Assembly (NCBI GenBank): GCA_025927685.1
Contig: JAICKX010000005.1
Coordinates: 1-59,790, forward strand
Reading direction: 5' to 3'
Length of the DNA stretch: 59,790 bases
DNA from: Thermoleophilia bacterium
GTDB lineage: Bacteria > Actinomycetota > Thermoleophilia > Gaiellales > JAICJC01
Shown piece after piece: positions 7,819 to 16,169 of the stretch. The first letter of the stretch is position 1. Each line of letters opens with the position of its first letter. A model generated the notes under the pieces. The model ran no database searches, was not told the origin of the DNA, and saw nothing but the letters and a program-made list of their open reading frames with translations. Position numbers and translations under genes: made by a program.

Positions 7819-9076
7819 CGACCTCGGATCCCTCCGCCTCGGCCAGCTCGGCCTCGAACGCCCCGTGGAGCGCCGCGACCGCCTCGGCGACGCGGTCGCG
7901 GCTGACGACGCACGACACCTTGATCGGCGAGGTCGCGATCATCCGCACGTTGATCTCGAGCTCGGCCAGCACCTGGAACATCTTGGCGGCCACGCCCGGA
8001 TGGCTCTTCATCCCGGCGCCGATCAGGCTGACCTTGGCGGCCGTGTCGTCGACCCGCCAGTGCAGCCCGAGCTCGCGGCAGAGCCCCTCGATCGTGTTGG
8101 TCATGAGCGGCAGGTCGTCGAGTGGGACCGAGAACGTGACGTCGGCGTCGCCGTGGGTGACGGCGTTCTGGATGATCGTGTCGACGTTGATGTGGGCGCC
8201 GGCCACGGCGTTGAAGATGCTCGCTGCCGTCCCCGGCTTGTCGGGCACGTCCGTGAGCGTCACGTACGCCTCGTCGGTCGTGTGCGCGATGCCCGAGATG
8301 ATCGGCGCCTCCATGCCCGTATCTTCCCGGATCCAGGTGCCGTCCGCGTCGGTGAACGTCGAGCGGACGTGCAGCGGCACGCCGTGGTTCCGGGCGAACT
8401 CCACCGAGCGCAGCTGGAGCACCCGCGCCCCCGAACCGGCCATCTCGAGCATCTCGATCGGCGACACGGTGCGCAGCTTGCGGGCGTGCGGGACGATGCG
8501 GGGGTCGGCCGTGAAGACGCCGGCGACGTCGGTGTAGATCTCGCAGTCGCCGTCGAGGGCCGCCGCCAGGGCCACCGCGGTCGTGTCGGAGCCGCCGCGT
8601 CCGAGCGTGGTCACGTCGTAGGCGGTCGAGACGCCCTGGAACCCGGCCACGAGCACGATCTCGCCGCGGTCGAGGGCCTCGGAGATGCGGCGCGGGCGGA
8701 TCTCGAGGATCTTCGCCTTGGTGTGGACGGTGTCGGTCACGATCCCGGCCTGCGATCCCGTGAGGGAGACGGCGTGGGCGCCGAGGTCGTTGATCGCCAT
8801 CGCACACAGCGCGGCGGTGATCCGCTCGCCGGTCGAAAGCAGCATGTCCATCTCGCGCGGATGCGGGCGGGGCGAGACGCCGCGGGCCAGCTCGACGAGC
8901 TGGTCGGTCGTCTGGCCCATCGCCGAGACCACGCCGACCACCCGCCGGCCGGCCGTCTGGGCGGCGACCAGGCGCGCGGCGACGCGCCGGATCTTGTCGG
9001 CGTCGGCGACGGACGTGCCCCCGAACTTCATCACGAGCACGCGGCCCGGAACGGGCTGGGCAGCGGCCTCGGCCAT
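7811..9076 (-). CDS. lysC: Aspartate kinase
   Basis: Phosphorylates aspartate, the first step of the aspartate pathway. 421 aa. The kinase domain begins with [17 protein letters not shown], contains [19 protein letters not shown] and [26 protein letters not shown], and covers about residues 12-250. Two ACT domains follow (for example [18 protein letters not shown] and [24 protein letters not shown]), the usual site of feedback inhibition by lysine and threonine. An ATG at 9076 with TACACT 6 nt upstream suggests a leaderless transcript starting the lysC-asd unit. Confidence 0.96.
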   Translation of the reverse strand: MAEAAAQPVPGRVLVMKFGGTSVADADKIRRVAARLVAAQTAGRRVVGVVSAMGQTTDQLVELARGVSPRPHPREMDMLLSTGERITAALCAMAINDLGAHAVSLTGSQAGIVTDTVHTKAKILEIRPRRISEALDRGEIVLVAGFQGVSTAYDVTTLGRGGSDTTAVALAAALDGDCEIYTDVAGVFTADPRIVPHARKLRTVSPIEMLEMAGSGARVLQLRSVEFARNHGVPLHVRSTFTDADGTWIREDTGMEAPIISGIAHTTDEAYVTLTDVPDKPGTAASIFNAVAGAHINVDTIIQNAVTHGDADVTFSVPLDDLPLMTNTIEGLCRELGLHWRVDDTAAKVSLIGAGMKSHPGVAAKMFQVLAELEINVRMIATSPIKVSCVVSRDRVAEAVAALHGAFEAELAEAEGSEVDA

Positions 9077-9082
9077 CGCGCC

Positions 9083-9088
9083 AGTGTA
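9083..9088 (-). promoter_or_regulatory. Candidate -10 box (TACACT) for lysC-asd
   Basis: Read on the minus strand, TACACT is followed by 6 nt and the lysC ATG. The 67-bp gap to the decarboxylase gene (stop near 9144) leaves room for a promoter. The -35 at 17-nt spacing is poor (AGTGCG). Confidence 0.4.
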
Positions 9089-9143
9089 CCGGCCGGGGTC
9101 GCCGGCGCACTCCGAGCGGAGGCCCGCCCAGCGGGATCGGCGG

Positions 9144-10520
9144 CTAGGCCATCGTGTCGAGGATCGCCGCGATGTCCGCGATCGTCGTGCGCGGGTTCAC
9201 GATGCACAGACGGGTTGCGGTCTCGCCGGCGAACGTCGTGGGAGTGACGAACGCCACGCCGTCGGCCAGGAGCCGCTCGGTCCAGGCCGTGTAGTCGGCC
9301 GCCGCCCAGCCGGTGCGGCGTAGCACGAGGGCCGTCAGCTCGGGCTCGTTCAGGAGCTCGAGGTGCGGGCGCGAGCGGATCTCGTCGGCCGCCTCGCGGG
9401 CCACGTGCAGGGTGTGCTCGATCGCCTCGGAGTAGGCGCGCGTGCCGTGCGCCGCGAGCGAGAACCAGAACGGCAGGCCGCGCGCCCGCCGGCTCAGGTG
9501 GACGGCGTAGTCCGACGGATTCAGCTCGCTGCCCTGGACGTGCTCCAGGTAGCCCGCCTGCTGGGTGTGCGCGGCGCGGGCCGGCTCGGCGTTCCGGTAG
9601 AGGAGCGCGCACGAGTCGAAGGGGGCGAAGAGCCACTTGTGCGGGTCGACGATGAACGAGTCGGCGTGCTCGATCCCGGCGAACCGGTCGCGGACGGACG
9701 GCGCGGCGAGGGCGGCGCCGCCGTAGGCGCCGTCGACGTGCATCCAGAGGCCGTGCTCCCGGCACACGGCCGCGATGCCCGTCAGATCGTCGATCGCCCC
9801 CGCGTTCGTCGTCCCGGCGGTCGCGGCCACGGCGAACAGCCCGCCGGTCCCCTCGCGCTCGAGCGCGGCCGCCAGCGCCCCGCCGGTCATCCGGCCGCGA
9901 GCGTCGGCCGCGACCCGAAGCATGTCGACGTCCATCACCGACGCGGCAGTGGCGACGGACGAGTGGGTCTCGTCGGTGCAGGCCACGCGCAGCCGGCCCG
10001 CTCCGGCGCCCCGCGCCGCGCGGTGGGCGTGCCGGGCCGCCACGAGCGCCGACAGGTTCCCGATCGTCCCGCCCTGCACGAAGCAGCCCGCGGCCGACTC
10101 GGGCAGCCCGGCCAGGCGGGCCAGCCATTCGAGCGCCTGGTTCTCGGCGTAGACGGCGCCGGCGGCCTCCATCCACGTCCCGGCGTAGATCGACGAGGCC
10201 CCGACGACCAGGTCGAACATCATCGAGAGCTCGGTCGGCGCCGCCGGGATGAAGGCCAGGAAGCGGGGGTTGTCGATCGAGATGATCGCCGGCGCGAGCA
10301 CGTCGGCGAAGAGCCGCATCGCGGCCTCGCCGCCGAGCCCGTCCTCGGTGATCGTGGCGCCCGCCATGTCCTCGAGCTCGGCGGCCGTCCGCGGCCCGTC
10401 GAGCGGGACGGGGTGCAGCCGCAGGCGGTCGCGGGCGTACTCGAGCGCCGCCCGGGCGACGCGCTCGGTCTCGTCCGTGTAGCGGTGCATCGAGGTGGGA
10501 TCCACGATGTGCCGCGCCAT
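9144..10520 (-). CDS. Group II PLP-dependent amino-acid decarboxylase
   Basis: A 458-aa enzyme of the aromatic-amino-acid/glutamate decarboxylase family (fold type I PLP). Visible motifs are [13 protein letters not shown] (phosphate-binding region), [12 protein letters not shown] with the PLP-stacking His, [10 protein letters not shown] with the PLP Asp, and [10 protein letters not shown] with the Schiff-base Lys at about residue 295. It should release CO2 from an aromatic or acidic amino acid to make an amine; the substrate cannot be read from sequence. The ATG at 10520 overlaps the recR stop as ATGA and is preferred over the GTG one codon earlier. Its place between recR and lysC is unusual. 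Confidence 0.9.
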   Translation of the reverse strand: MARHIVDPTSMHRYTDETERVARAALEYARDRLRLHPVPLDGPRTAAELEDMAGATITEDGLGGEAAMRLFADVLAPAIISIDNPRFLAFIPAAPTELSMMFDLVVGASSIYAGTWMEAAGAVYAENQALEWLARLAGLPESAAGCFVQGGTIGNLSALVAARHAHRAARGAGAGRLRVACTDETHSSVATAASVMDVDMLRVAADARGRMTGGALAAALEREGTGGLFAVAATAGTTNAGAIDDLTGIAAVCREHGLWMHVDGAYGGAALAAPSVRDRFAGIEHADSFIVDPHKWLFAPFDSCALLYRNAEPARAAHTQQAGYLEHVQGSELNPSDYAVHLSRRARGLPFWFSLAAHGTRAYSEAIEHTLHVAREAADEIRSRPHLELLNEPELTALVLRRTGWAAADYTAWTERLLADGVAFVTPTTFAGETATRLCIVNPRTTIADIAAILDTMA

Positions 10521-11110
10521 CACATCTCCCGCCGGCCGGCCAGCGCACGGCCGAGCGTCACCTCGTCGGCGTACTCCAGGTCGCCGCCGACGGGGAGTCC
10601 GCTCGCGAGCCTCGTGACGCGGCAGCGGCCGCGCAGGCGGTCGGCCAGATACGCCGCGGTCGCCTCGCCGGTCATCGTGGGGTTCGTCGCCAGGAGCACC
10701 TCGGCCACCTCGTCGCCCTCGACGCGCTGCAGCAGCTCGGCGATGCGCAGGTGCTCGGGGTCGACGCCGTCGATCGGCGAGAGGGCCCCGCCGAGCACGT
10801 GGTAGAGCCCGCGGTACTCATGCGTCCGCTCGAGCGCGATCACGTCGGAGGGATCCTCGACGACGCAGATCAGCGAGCCGTCCCGGCGCGCGTCGGCGCA
10901 GATCTCGCACAGCTCCTCCTCGGCCAGGTTGAAGCAGCGCGAGCACGGCCGGATCCGCTCCTTCACCTCGCGGATCGCGTCGGCCAGGGCGTTCGCGTCG
11001 GCCTCCGACGCCTTGAGCAGGTGGAACGCCAGCCGCTGGGCCGTGCGCCGTCCGACGCCGGGCAGGCGGGCCAGCTGTGCGATCAGGTTGTCGACCGACG
11101 GGGCGTACAA
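10520..11110 (-). CDS. recR: Recombination mediator protein RecR
   Basis: RecFOR-pathway protein that helps load RecA at gaps. 196 aa, standard length. It has an N-terminal helix-hairpin-helix (LARLPGVGRRTAQRLAFHLL), a four-Cys zinc finger (CSRCFNLAEEELCEIC) at about residues 56-71, then a Toprim domain (LICVVEDPSDVIALERT...EVLLATNPTMTGEATAAYLADRL). The start is TTG at 11110: the family N-terminus MYAPSVDNLIAQL begins exactly there and no other start fits. It lies 3 nt after ybaB in the conserved dnaX-ybaB-recR order. Confidence 0.96.
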   Translation of the reverse strand: MYAPSVDNLIAQLARLPGVGRRTAQRLAFHLLKASEADANALADAIREVKERIRPCSRCFNLAEEELCEICADARRDGSLICVVEDPSDVIALERTHEYRGLYHVLGGALSPIDGVDPEHLRIAELLQRVEGDEVAEVLLATNPTMTGEATAAYLADRLRGRCRVTRLASGLPVGGDLEYADEVTLGRALAGRREM

Positions 11111-11113
11111 GCG

Positions 11114-11437
11114 CTAAAGGCCTGGCATCCCCAGGCCTCCGAGGCCGCCGAGCTGTCCCATCATCTTCTGCTGCTGGAGGGCCTGGGCGGCGCTGATCGC
11201 CCCGTTCACAGCCGACACGAGCAGGTCCTGGAGCATCTCCGGGTCGTCGGGGTCGATGGCCTCCGGCTTGATCGCGATCTCGGTGATCTCGAGGGTGCCG
11301 GACGCCTTGACGGTGACGGCGCCGCCCCCGGCGGAGTGCTCGACGTATGCCGTCTTCAGCTCCTCCTGGGCCTGGGCCATCTGCTCCTGCATCTTGCCGA
11401 GCTGGGCCATCATCTTGCTGGGGTCGATCTTGGTCAT
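11114..11437 (-). CDS. ybaB: YbaB/EbfC family nucleoid-associated protein
   Basis: A small DNA-binding protein that acts as a dimer on the nucleoid. 107 aa. It has the family pattern of an N-terminal coiled coil (MMAQLGKMQEQMAQAQEELKTAYVEHSAGGGAV), a central strand (VTVKASGTLEITEIAIKPEAID) and a second helix (LQDLLVSAVNGAISAAQALQ), with a Gly/Leu/Met-rich tail. The ATG at 11437 overlaps the dnaX stop as ATGA; the longer open frame above it is a shadow of dnaX. Confidence 0.95.
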   Translation of the reverse strand: MTKIDPSKMMAQLGKMQEQMAQAQEELKTAYVEHSAGGGAVTVKASGTLEITEIAIKPEAIDPDDPEMLQDLLVSAVNGAISAAQALQQQKMMGQLGGLGGLGMPGL

Positions 11438-13053
11438 GCGCGCTCCTCGATCTCGCGGGCGTCGAACTTCTCCTTGATCTGGATGAGGAGGTCGGCCTCG
11501 TCGAGCCGCTCCGGCCCGAGCGGCTCTGCCCCGGCCGGTTCCCCGGCCTCGCCGTCGGCGACCTCCATGCGCACGCGCACCGGCTCGCCGGCGGCCTGCT
11601 CGAGCACCGACTCGATGAGGCCGCGGTTCTGGGGCGTGTCCGCCGTCGTCTTGGCGAAGACCTGCGAGCGCGGGAACGTCAGGACGACGTCGCCGGACTC
11701 GGCCTCGGGCACGGCATGCTCGATCAGCGAGCCCAGCGCGGCCGAGCGGCGGGCCACCTCGGGCACGACGGCCTCGTGCCAGCGATCCGCCAGCCGGCGC
11801 GCGTCGGGCGCCGGCGGGGTGGGTGCGGGCGCCGGCGCGACCGCGGGCGCGGGGGCGGCGTCCGGCTGGGGGGCTGGAGAGGCCGGGGGAGGCGGCGGCG
11901 GCACGGAGCCACCCCGGAGGGCGGCCTCGAGGCGCGAGAGGCGCTGGTCGAAGGCCTCGACTGTGAGATCGCCCGCCGGGCGGCAGGTGCGCACGAGGGC
12001 CAGCTCGAGCGGAAGCCGCGGGTCGGCCCCGTCGCGCACGTCGTCGAGGACGTCGCGCAGGAGGTCGATCAGGCGGTGGACGGTCGCCGGCTCGAGCCGC
12101 TCGGCCTGGCCGGCGATCCGGGCCTGCTCGTCGTCGGTCACGGCTGCCTCGGCGGGCAGCGCGCCCAGCTGCTGCTGGAGGAAGAGCAGGCGCAGATGAC
12201 CCAGCAGGTCGGTGATCAGGGTGCCGAGGTCGGAGCCCGCGTCTGCCTGGGCGTCGACTGCGACGAGGCAGCCTGCGGCATCCGCGGCGGCGACCCGGTC
12301 GAGGAGGTCGAAGAGGATGCCGGCGTCCGTGGTCCCGAGGAGGGCGCGGACGTCGTCCACCGAGATCGGCCCGCTGCACGCGGTCGCGAGCTGGTCGAGC
12401 GCCGAGACGGCGTCGCGGAAGCTGCCGGACGCTGCCCGGGCGACCAGCGACACCGCCGCGGCGTCGATCTCGATCGACTCGGCGGCGGCGATCCGGTGCA
12501 GCAGGGTCGAGATGTCCGGCAGCCCGGGGCGGAAGAACGCGAAGCGCTGGCAGCGGCTCCGGATCGTCGGGAGCATCGCCCCCATCTCGGTGGTGCAGAG
12601 GACGAAGACGACGTGGTCGGGCGGCTCCTCGAGCGTCTTCAGGACCGCGTTCGACGCCTCCTTCGTCAGCATGTGCGCCTCGTCGACGATGTAGACCTTC
12701 TTGCGCCCGTGGACTGGGCGAAGCGCCACCCGATCGCGGATCTCGCGGATGTCGTCGATGCCGCGGTGGCTGGCCGCGTCCAGCTCGATCACGTCGACCG
12801 AGGTGGCATCGTGGATCGACCGGCAGGACTCGCACTCCTTGCACGGCGTCGGCGTGGGGCCGTGGACGCAGTTCAGCGACTTCGCCAGGATCTTGGCCAT
12901 CGACGTCTTGCCGGTGCCGCGCGGCCCCGCGAACAAATACGCGTGGGCGACGCGGTCGAGCTCGACGGCGTTCCGCAGCGTGCGGACGACGTGCTCCTGG
13001 CCGACGACCTGGTCGAAGTCCTGCGGCCGGTGCGTGCGGTAGAGGGCGGACAC
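11434..13053 (-). CDS. dnaX: DNA polymerase III subunit gamma/tau
   Basis: Clamp-loader ATPase subunit, 539 aa. The AAA+ core fills about residues 1-360: YRTHRPQDFDQVVGQEHV, Walker A in GPRGTGKTSM, a four-Cys zinc module from CVHGPTPTPCKECESC, Walker B in VYIVDEAHML and sensor 1 in VFVLCTTEM. A Pro/Ala-rich linker (near residues 385-415) separates it from a tau-like C-terminal region. I see no obvious slippery frameshift heptamer. The GTG at 13053 begins the conserved start (MSALYRTHRP). TAAGCT lies 7 nt before it, another possible leaderless -10. Confidence 0.96.
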   Translation of the reverse strand: MSALYRTHRPQDFDQVVGQEHVVRTLRNAVELDRVAHAYLFAGPRGTGKTSMAKILAKSLNCVHGPTPTPCKECESCRSIHDATSVDVIELDAASHRGIDDIREIRDRVALRPVHGRKKVYIVDEAHMLTKEASNAVLKTLEEPPDHVVFVLCTTEMGAMLPTIRSRCQRFAFFRPGLPDISTLLHRIAAAESIEIDAAAVSLVARAASGSFRDAVSALDQLATACSGPISVDDVRALLGTTDAGILFDLLDRVAAADAAGCLVAVDAQADAGSDLGTLITDLLGHLRLLFLQQQLGALPAEAAVTDDEQARIAGQAERLEPATVHRLIDLLRDVLDDVRDGADPRLPLELALVRTCRPAGDLTVEAFDQRLSRLEAALRGGSVPPPPPPASPAPQPDAAPAPAVAPAPAPTPPAPDARRLADRWHEAVVPEVARRSAALGSLIEHAVPEAESGDVVLTFPRSQVFAKTTADTPQNRGLIESVLEQAAGEPVRVRMEVADGEAGEPAGAEPLGPERLDEADLLIQIKEKFDAREIEERA

Positions 13054-13083
13054 CCCTTGCAGCTTACCGGCGGTATCTAGTGA

Positions 13084-13351
13084 CCGTGCACCCGCCTTCG
13101 AAGCGTCGGACCCGGGCGGTGCCAGCGGCGCTCGCTCCCGCCAGGCTCGCCCACGGCACCCGGGTGACGTTGCTTAGCGCTGCTTCCTTCCGGACCTGAC
13201 GCGGTTCACAAGCCTCCGTTGCGTGGGACCTGGCGATCGACGCGGAGCGCGCCGGCCCTGATCCCGAACCCGGCACCCCTCAGGACGGGGATTCGGCCCG
13301 GCTAGAGCGGATTGCCGGAGGAGGGTACCGCTAGCTCCCCGCTTAGCACGG
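13084..13351 (-). ncRNA. ffs: Signal recognition particle RNA, long form with Alu domain
   Basis: The minus strand carries the universally conserved SRP helix-8 sequence GTCAGGTCCGGAAGGAAGCA (about 13179-13198). The 5' end CCGTGCTAAGCGGGG (from 13351), the downstream CAATCCGCTCTAG and GGGCCGAATCCC, and the 3' end GGTGCACGG (to 13084) match the long Bacillus-type 6S/scRNA as I know it. The ends pair through CCGTGC/GCACGG. At about 268 nt this is the long bacterial SRP RNA including the Alu domain, not the roughly 100-nt 4.5S form. It lies just upstream of dnaX on the same strand, as in many Gram-positives. The RNA scaffolds Ffh in co-translational membrane targeting. Confidence 0.93.
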
Positions 13352-13366
13352 TCGCCCGTGATCGTA

Positions 13367-13795
13367 TCAGGCAGGCGCGGAGGCGCGCTCCTCGGCCTCG
13401 CGCAGCCGGCGGGCCAGGATCTTCGCGATCTTGATCGCGATCGAGGGGTGCTGCTCGAGCAGCGGCGTGAACTGCCAGGCCGTGATCCCGAACACCCGAA
13501 GCGGCGACTCGGCCACGACGCTCGCCGTGCGGCGGCCGCCCTCGTCGAGCAGGGCCACCTCGCCGAACGACGCGCCCGGGCCGATCGTCCCGCGGCGCTC
13601 GCCGGAGATCTCCACGCGGGCCGTGCCGTCGGCGACCACGAAGAAGCCGACACCGCCCTCACCCTCGCCCACGACGGTGTCCCCCGTGTCGAACCGGCGC
13701 TCCTTCGACGCGTTGGCAACCGCCTCGAGCTCGCGGTCGGACAGTTCGTCGAACAGCGCCACACGCCGCATGATCTCGATTCGCTCGTCGGGCAT
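13367..13795 (-). CDS. Cyclic nucleotide-binding domain protein
   Basis: A 142-aa protein that is essentially one Crp/cNMP-binding beta roll. Seen in order are MRRVALFDELSDRELEAVA, FDTGDTVVGEGEGGVGFFVVADGTARVEI, and the phosphate-binding cassette region GPGASFGEVALLDEGGRRTASVVAE, ending with a helix (PSIAIKIAKILARRLREAEER). There is no DNA-binding domain, so it is not a Crp-type regulator by itself. It may sense a cyclic nucleotide and act on a partner, or bind none. The GFGE/RTA pattern is nearly complete, so ligand binding is plausible. Confidence 0.88.
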   Translation of the reverse strand: MPDERIEIMRRVALFDELSDRELEAVANASKERRFDTGDTVVGEGEGGVGFFVVADGTARVEISGERRGTIGPGASFGEVALLDEGGRRTASVVAESPLRVFGITAWQFTPLLEQHPSIAIKIAKILARRLREAEERASAPA

Positions 13796-13899
13796 ACCCC
13801 AAATCCTCGTCGTCGGGTTGAACGTGCCGGCGCGAGCCTACCACCCCGCTGCCCCGATCGGTGGGCTGCGTCCCCGGAGTGGCATACTCCAACCGCCCC

Positions 13900-13990
13900 G
13901 GAGAGGTGTCCGAGTTGGCTTAAGGAGCGCGACTGGAAATCGCGTAACGGGGGGTTTCCTCGTTCGCGGGTTCGAATCCCGCCCTCTCCG
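13900..13990 (+). tRNA. tRNA-Ser (anticodon GGA)
   Basis: The acceptor stem GGAGAGG pairs with CCTCTCC, with G as discriminator. The anticodon stem CGCGA/TCGCG encloses the loop CTGGAAA, giving anticodon GGA at 13935-13937. A long variable arm typical of serine tRNAs precedes the T arm GGGTTCGAATCCC. The length of 91 nt fits a class II tRNA. CCA is not encoded. Confidence 0.97.
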
Positions 13991-13993
13991 CTG

Positions 13994-14974
13994 ATGCTCG
14001 TCCTGAGCAGACGCGACGTCGAAGCCGCGCTCGATCCCGATCGCCTCGTCGATGCGGTCGCCGCCGCCATGGCCGAGCTGAGCGCCGGCCGGGCCTCGGT
14101 GCCGCCCAGGACCGCCGCCGAGGTGGCCGGCGTCGGCGGCGTGCTGCTCGCCATGCCCGCCCACCTCCCCGGCCTGGGCGCGCTCGCCGCCAAGCTGGTC
14201 GCGCTCTTCCCGCAGAACGCCGCCCGCGGCATCCCCACGCACAGGGCGATCGTGGCCGCCTTCGACCCGGAGACGGGCACGCCCGAGGCGGTGATGGACG
14301 GCGAGGTCGTGACGGCGATGCGCACGGCGGCGGGGTCGGCGCTCTCCGCCCGGCTGCTCGCCCGCGAGGACGCGTCGGTGCTGGCAATCCTCGGGACCGG
14401 CGTCCAGGCCCGGGCCCACGCCGAGGCCGTGCGCCGCGTGCGGCCGGTCCGCGAGGTCCGGATCGCGGGCCGCGACGCGGGGAAGGCGGGCGTGCTCGCG
14501 GAGGAGCTGGGCGCCGTCGTAGCCGGGTCGTACGAGGAGGCGATCGCCGGCGCGGACATCGTGTGCGCGTGCACCCACTCGCCCGAGCCCGTCGTGCGCG
14601 GGGAGTGGCTCGATCCCGGCACGCACGTGACGTCGGTCGGCGTCAACCCGGCCGGGCGGGAGCTCGACGCCGATGCGGTGGCGCGGGCGCTCGTCGTCGT
14701 CGAGTCGCGTGCCGCGGCGGTCGAGCCGTTCCCGGTGGGCTCGAACGACCTGGCCTGGGCGATCCGCGACGGCGTCGTCGGTGCCGATCACGTCCACGCC
14801 GAGATCGGCGAGCTCGTCGCGGGTACGCGGCCCGGCCGCACGTCCGCCGGCGAGGTGACGCTCTACAAGTCGGTCGGCGTCGCAGCCCAGGACGCCGCCG
14901 CCGCGGCGCTCGTCCTCGACGTCGCTCGAGAGCGCGGCCTCGGCACCGAGGTCGAGATGTGGCCGGTCGGGTAG
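13994..14974 (+). CDS. Ornithine cyclodeaminase/mu-crystallin family dehydrogenase
   Basis: A 326-aa NAD(P)-dependent enzyme of the OCD/mu-crystallin family, whose members include ornithine cyclodeaminase, alanine dehydrogenase and ketimine reductases. It shows the family N-terminus (LSRRDVEAAL), the substrate-binding Lys/Arg region (AAKLVALFPQNAARGIPTHRA, DGEVVTAMRTAAGSALSARLLA) and a Rossmann nucleotide site (LAILGTGVQARAHAEAV) at about residues 128-145. The exact reaction is open. The ATG is only 3 nt after the tRNA-Ser, with no ribosome-binding site, so the mRNA may be made leaderless by tRNA processing, or the true start may lie further in. Confidence 0.87.
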   Translation: MLVLSRRDVEAALDPDRLVDAVAAAMAELSAGRASVPPRTAAEVAGVGGVLLAMPAHLPGLGALAAKLVALFPQNAARGIPTHRAIVAAFDPETGTPEAVMDGEVVTAMRTAAGSALSARLLAREDASVLAILGTGVQARAHAEAVRRVRPVREVRIAGRDAGKAGVLAEELGAVVAGSYEEAIAGADIVCACTHSPEPVVRGEWLDPGTHVTSVGVNPAGRELDADAVARALVVVESRAAAVEPFPVGSNDLAWAIRDGVVGADHVHAEIGELVAGTRPGRTSAGEVTLYKSVGVAAQDAAAAALVLDVARERGLGTEVEMWPVG

Positions 14975-14987
14975 ACTGGCCGTCCCG

Positions 14988-15060
14988 GGGCGCATAGCTC
15001 AGCTGGGAGAGCGTCCGCTTCACGCGCGGAAGGTCACAGGTTCGAGCCCTGTTGCGCCCA
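14988..15060 (+). tRNA. tRNA-Val (anticodon CAC)
   Basis: The acceptor stem GGGCGCA pairs with TGCGCCC, followed by discriminator A. The D arm is GCTCAGCTGGGAGAGC. The anticodon stem TCCGC/GCGGA encloses loop TTCACGC, giving anticodon CAC. The T arm is ACAGGTTCGAGCCCTGT. The length is 73 nt without encoded CCA. A TAGACT hexamer that includes the TAG stop of the preceding gene lies about 10 nt upstream and could be its -10 box. Confidence 0.97.
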
Positions 15061-15068
15061 TCGACCCC

Positions 15069-15080
15069 GGGGACAGTCCC
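15069..15080. repeat. GGGGACAGTCCC short palindrome
   Basis: GGGAC-A-GTCCC, a short palindrome about 9 nt after tRNA-Val. It resembles in layout the GGGGTC-A-GACCCC core found at 37839 and 46023. Apart from this, bases 15061-15252 hold no gene that I can support. Confidence 0.35.
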
Positions 15081-15252
15081 TGAGCATTTCGCGTGACGGA
15101 GTCGCCACGGCTTCGCGACACGCCTCGGCCGCCACGGGGGCTCCGCTTCGGCTACCCCGGGACCCGGCGGAGCACAGCACGTCCGCGTCCCCGCCACGCC
15201 GGCCACGGCGGCGGGCTGCCAGTTCCAGGATGCCGTGCGAGCCGGGCGACCG

Positions 15253-16152
15253 CTACCGGCCGAAGAACCCCATCGCTCCGGCGCTCCGGTACGCGTCGAG
15301 CGCGCTCTGCGACGAGTCGGCCCGATAGTCGCCGCCCGCGGTCGGCGAGTTCGTCCAGAGGACGGCGGCGACGTTCCAGCGCCGGAAGGTGCCGGCGGCC
15401 TCGCCGATCCATGCCGCCTTCGCCGTCGCGTCGGACGGGCGCTCCTCGCAGCCTATCTCGCCGATGAAGAGCCGCGAGCCGCGCTTGGCCGCGAAGCGGT
15501 GCGCCGCGCCGAAGATCTGGGCCGGCGTGCGCCACTCGCGGGCCCGGTTGTACCCGTCCACGCCGATCAGGTCGTACCGCCTGGGCAGGAAGTGGCGGAC
15601 GCTCAGGGAGTGCTCCTTGAAGTAGCTCGCCGCGAAGACGACCACCCAGCGGGCGTTCGTCACGCGCTCGCGCGTGAAGATGTGCCGGATGTGCTTGTAG
15701 CTCGCCCGGTACTCGGCGGCCGTCCCCGTCCGGCACGTGTTCTCCATCTCGTGGTTCCAGGAGAAGTAGACCCGGTAGCGGTAGGCACGCACGGCGCGGG
15801 CGATGACGTGGAACCGGCGGTCGTAGCGGCCGGCCGTGACGCGCCGCCAGGCCACGCAGCGGCCGCGGAACTGCGACGTGATGTTCAGGTAGACGGGCTG
15901 GCCGCGCCGCCGCATCGCGTCGGCGACGCTGCTTCCCATGTCGCCGTTGTCGATGGGCCGGTAGAAGCGGTAGACGTGGAACCGGCGGTCGATCTTGGAC
16001 TCGAACGAGGTGAGCGCCCCGAGCGGCGACTGCCCCGGCGCAGGCTCGACGTACGTGCCCCAGTAGGCGCCCTTGGCGGCGTATGCGGGCACCGCGAGGA
16101 GCGCGAAGACGAGCACCGTCGCGGCAACGGTCGGCGCGGGGCGGATGCGCAC
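15253..16152 (-). CDS. Secreted GH26-like glycoside hydrolase
   Basis: A 299-aa exported protein. Residues 1-25 are a signal peptide (TVAATVLVFALLAVPAYAA with an AYA-A cleavage site). The rest reads as a (beta/alpha)8 hydrolase: YRFYRPIDNGD, VYFSWNHEMENTC with a candidate acid/base Glu near residue 135, DLIGVDGYNR, and RLFIGEIGCEE with a candidate nucleophile Glu near residue 232. The two Glu motifs at strands 4 and 7 fit clan GH-A, closest in look to GH26 beta-mannanases. At the edge of a polysaccharide locus it may trim or release the polymer. GTG at 16152 is preceded by a GGGGATC ribosome-binding site. Confidence 0.72.
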   Translation of the reverse strand: MRIRPAPTVAATVLVFALLAVPAYAAKGAYWGTYVEPAPGQSPLGALTSFESKIDRRFHVYRFYRPIDNGDMGSSVADAMRRRGQPVYLNITSQFRGRCVAWRRVTAGRYDRRFHVIARAVRAYRYRVYFSWNHEMENTCRTGTAAEYRASYKHIRHIFTRERVTNARWVVVFAASYFKEHSLSVRHFLPRRYDLIGVDGYNRAREWRTPAQIFGAAHRFAAKRGSRLFIGEIGCEERPSDATAKAAWIGEAAGTFRRWNVAAVLWTNSPTAGGDYRADSSQSALDAYRSAGAMGFFGR

Positions 16153-16169
16153 GCCGTCACGATCCCCAG

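Noticed and set aside
7482-9110. 542-aa minus-strand frame over lysC and asd
   Set aside because: It is a frame shadow of the well-supported aspartokinase gene and has no motif of its own.
11434-13053. Programmed frameshift in dnaX
   Set aside because: No A/T-rich slippery heptamer is present in this GC-rich gene, so a separate gamma product is not supported.
13797-13899. Promoter for tRNA-Ser (CATACT at 13882-13887)
   Set aside because: The -10 is plausible, but no -35 lies at the right spacing; too weak to list as a feature.
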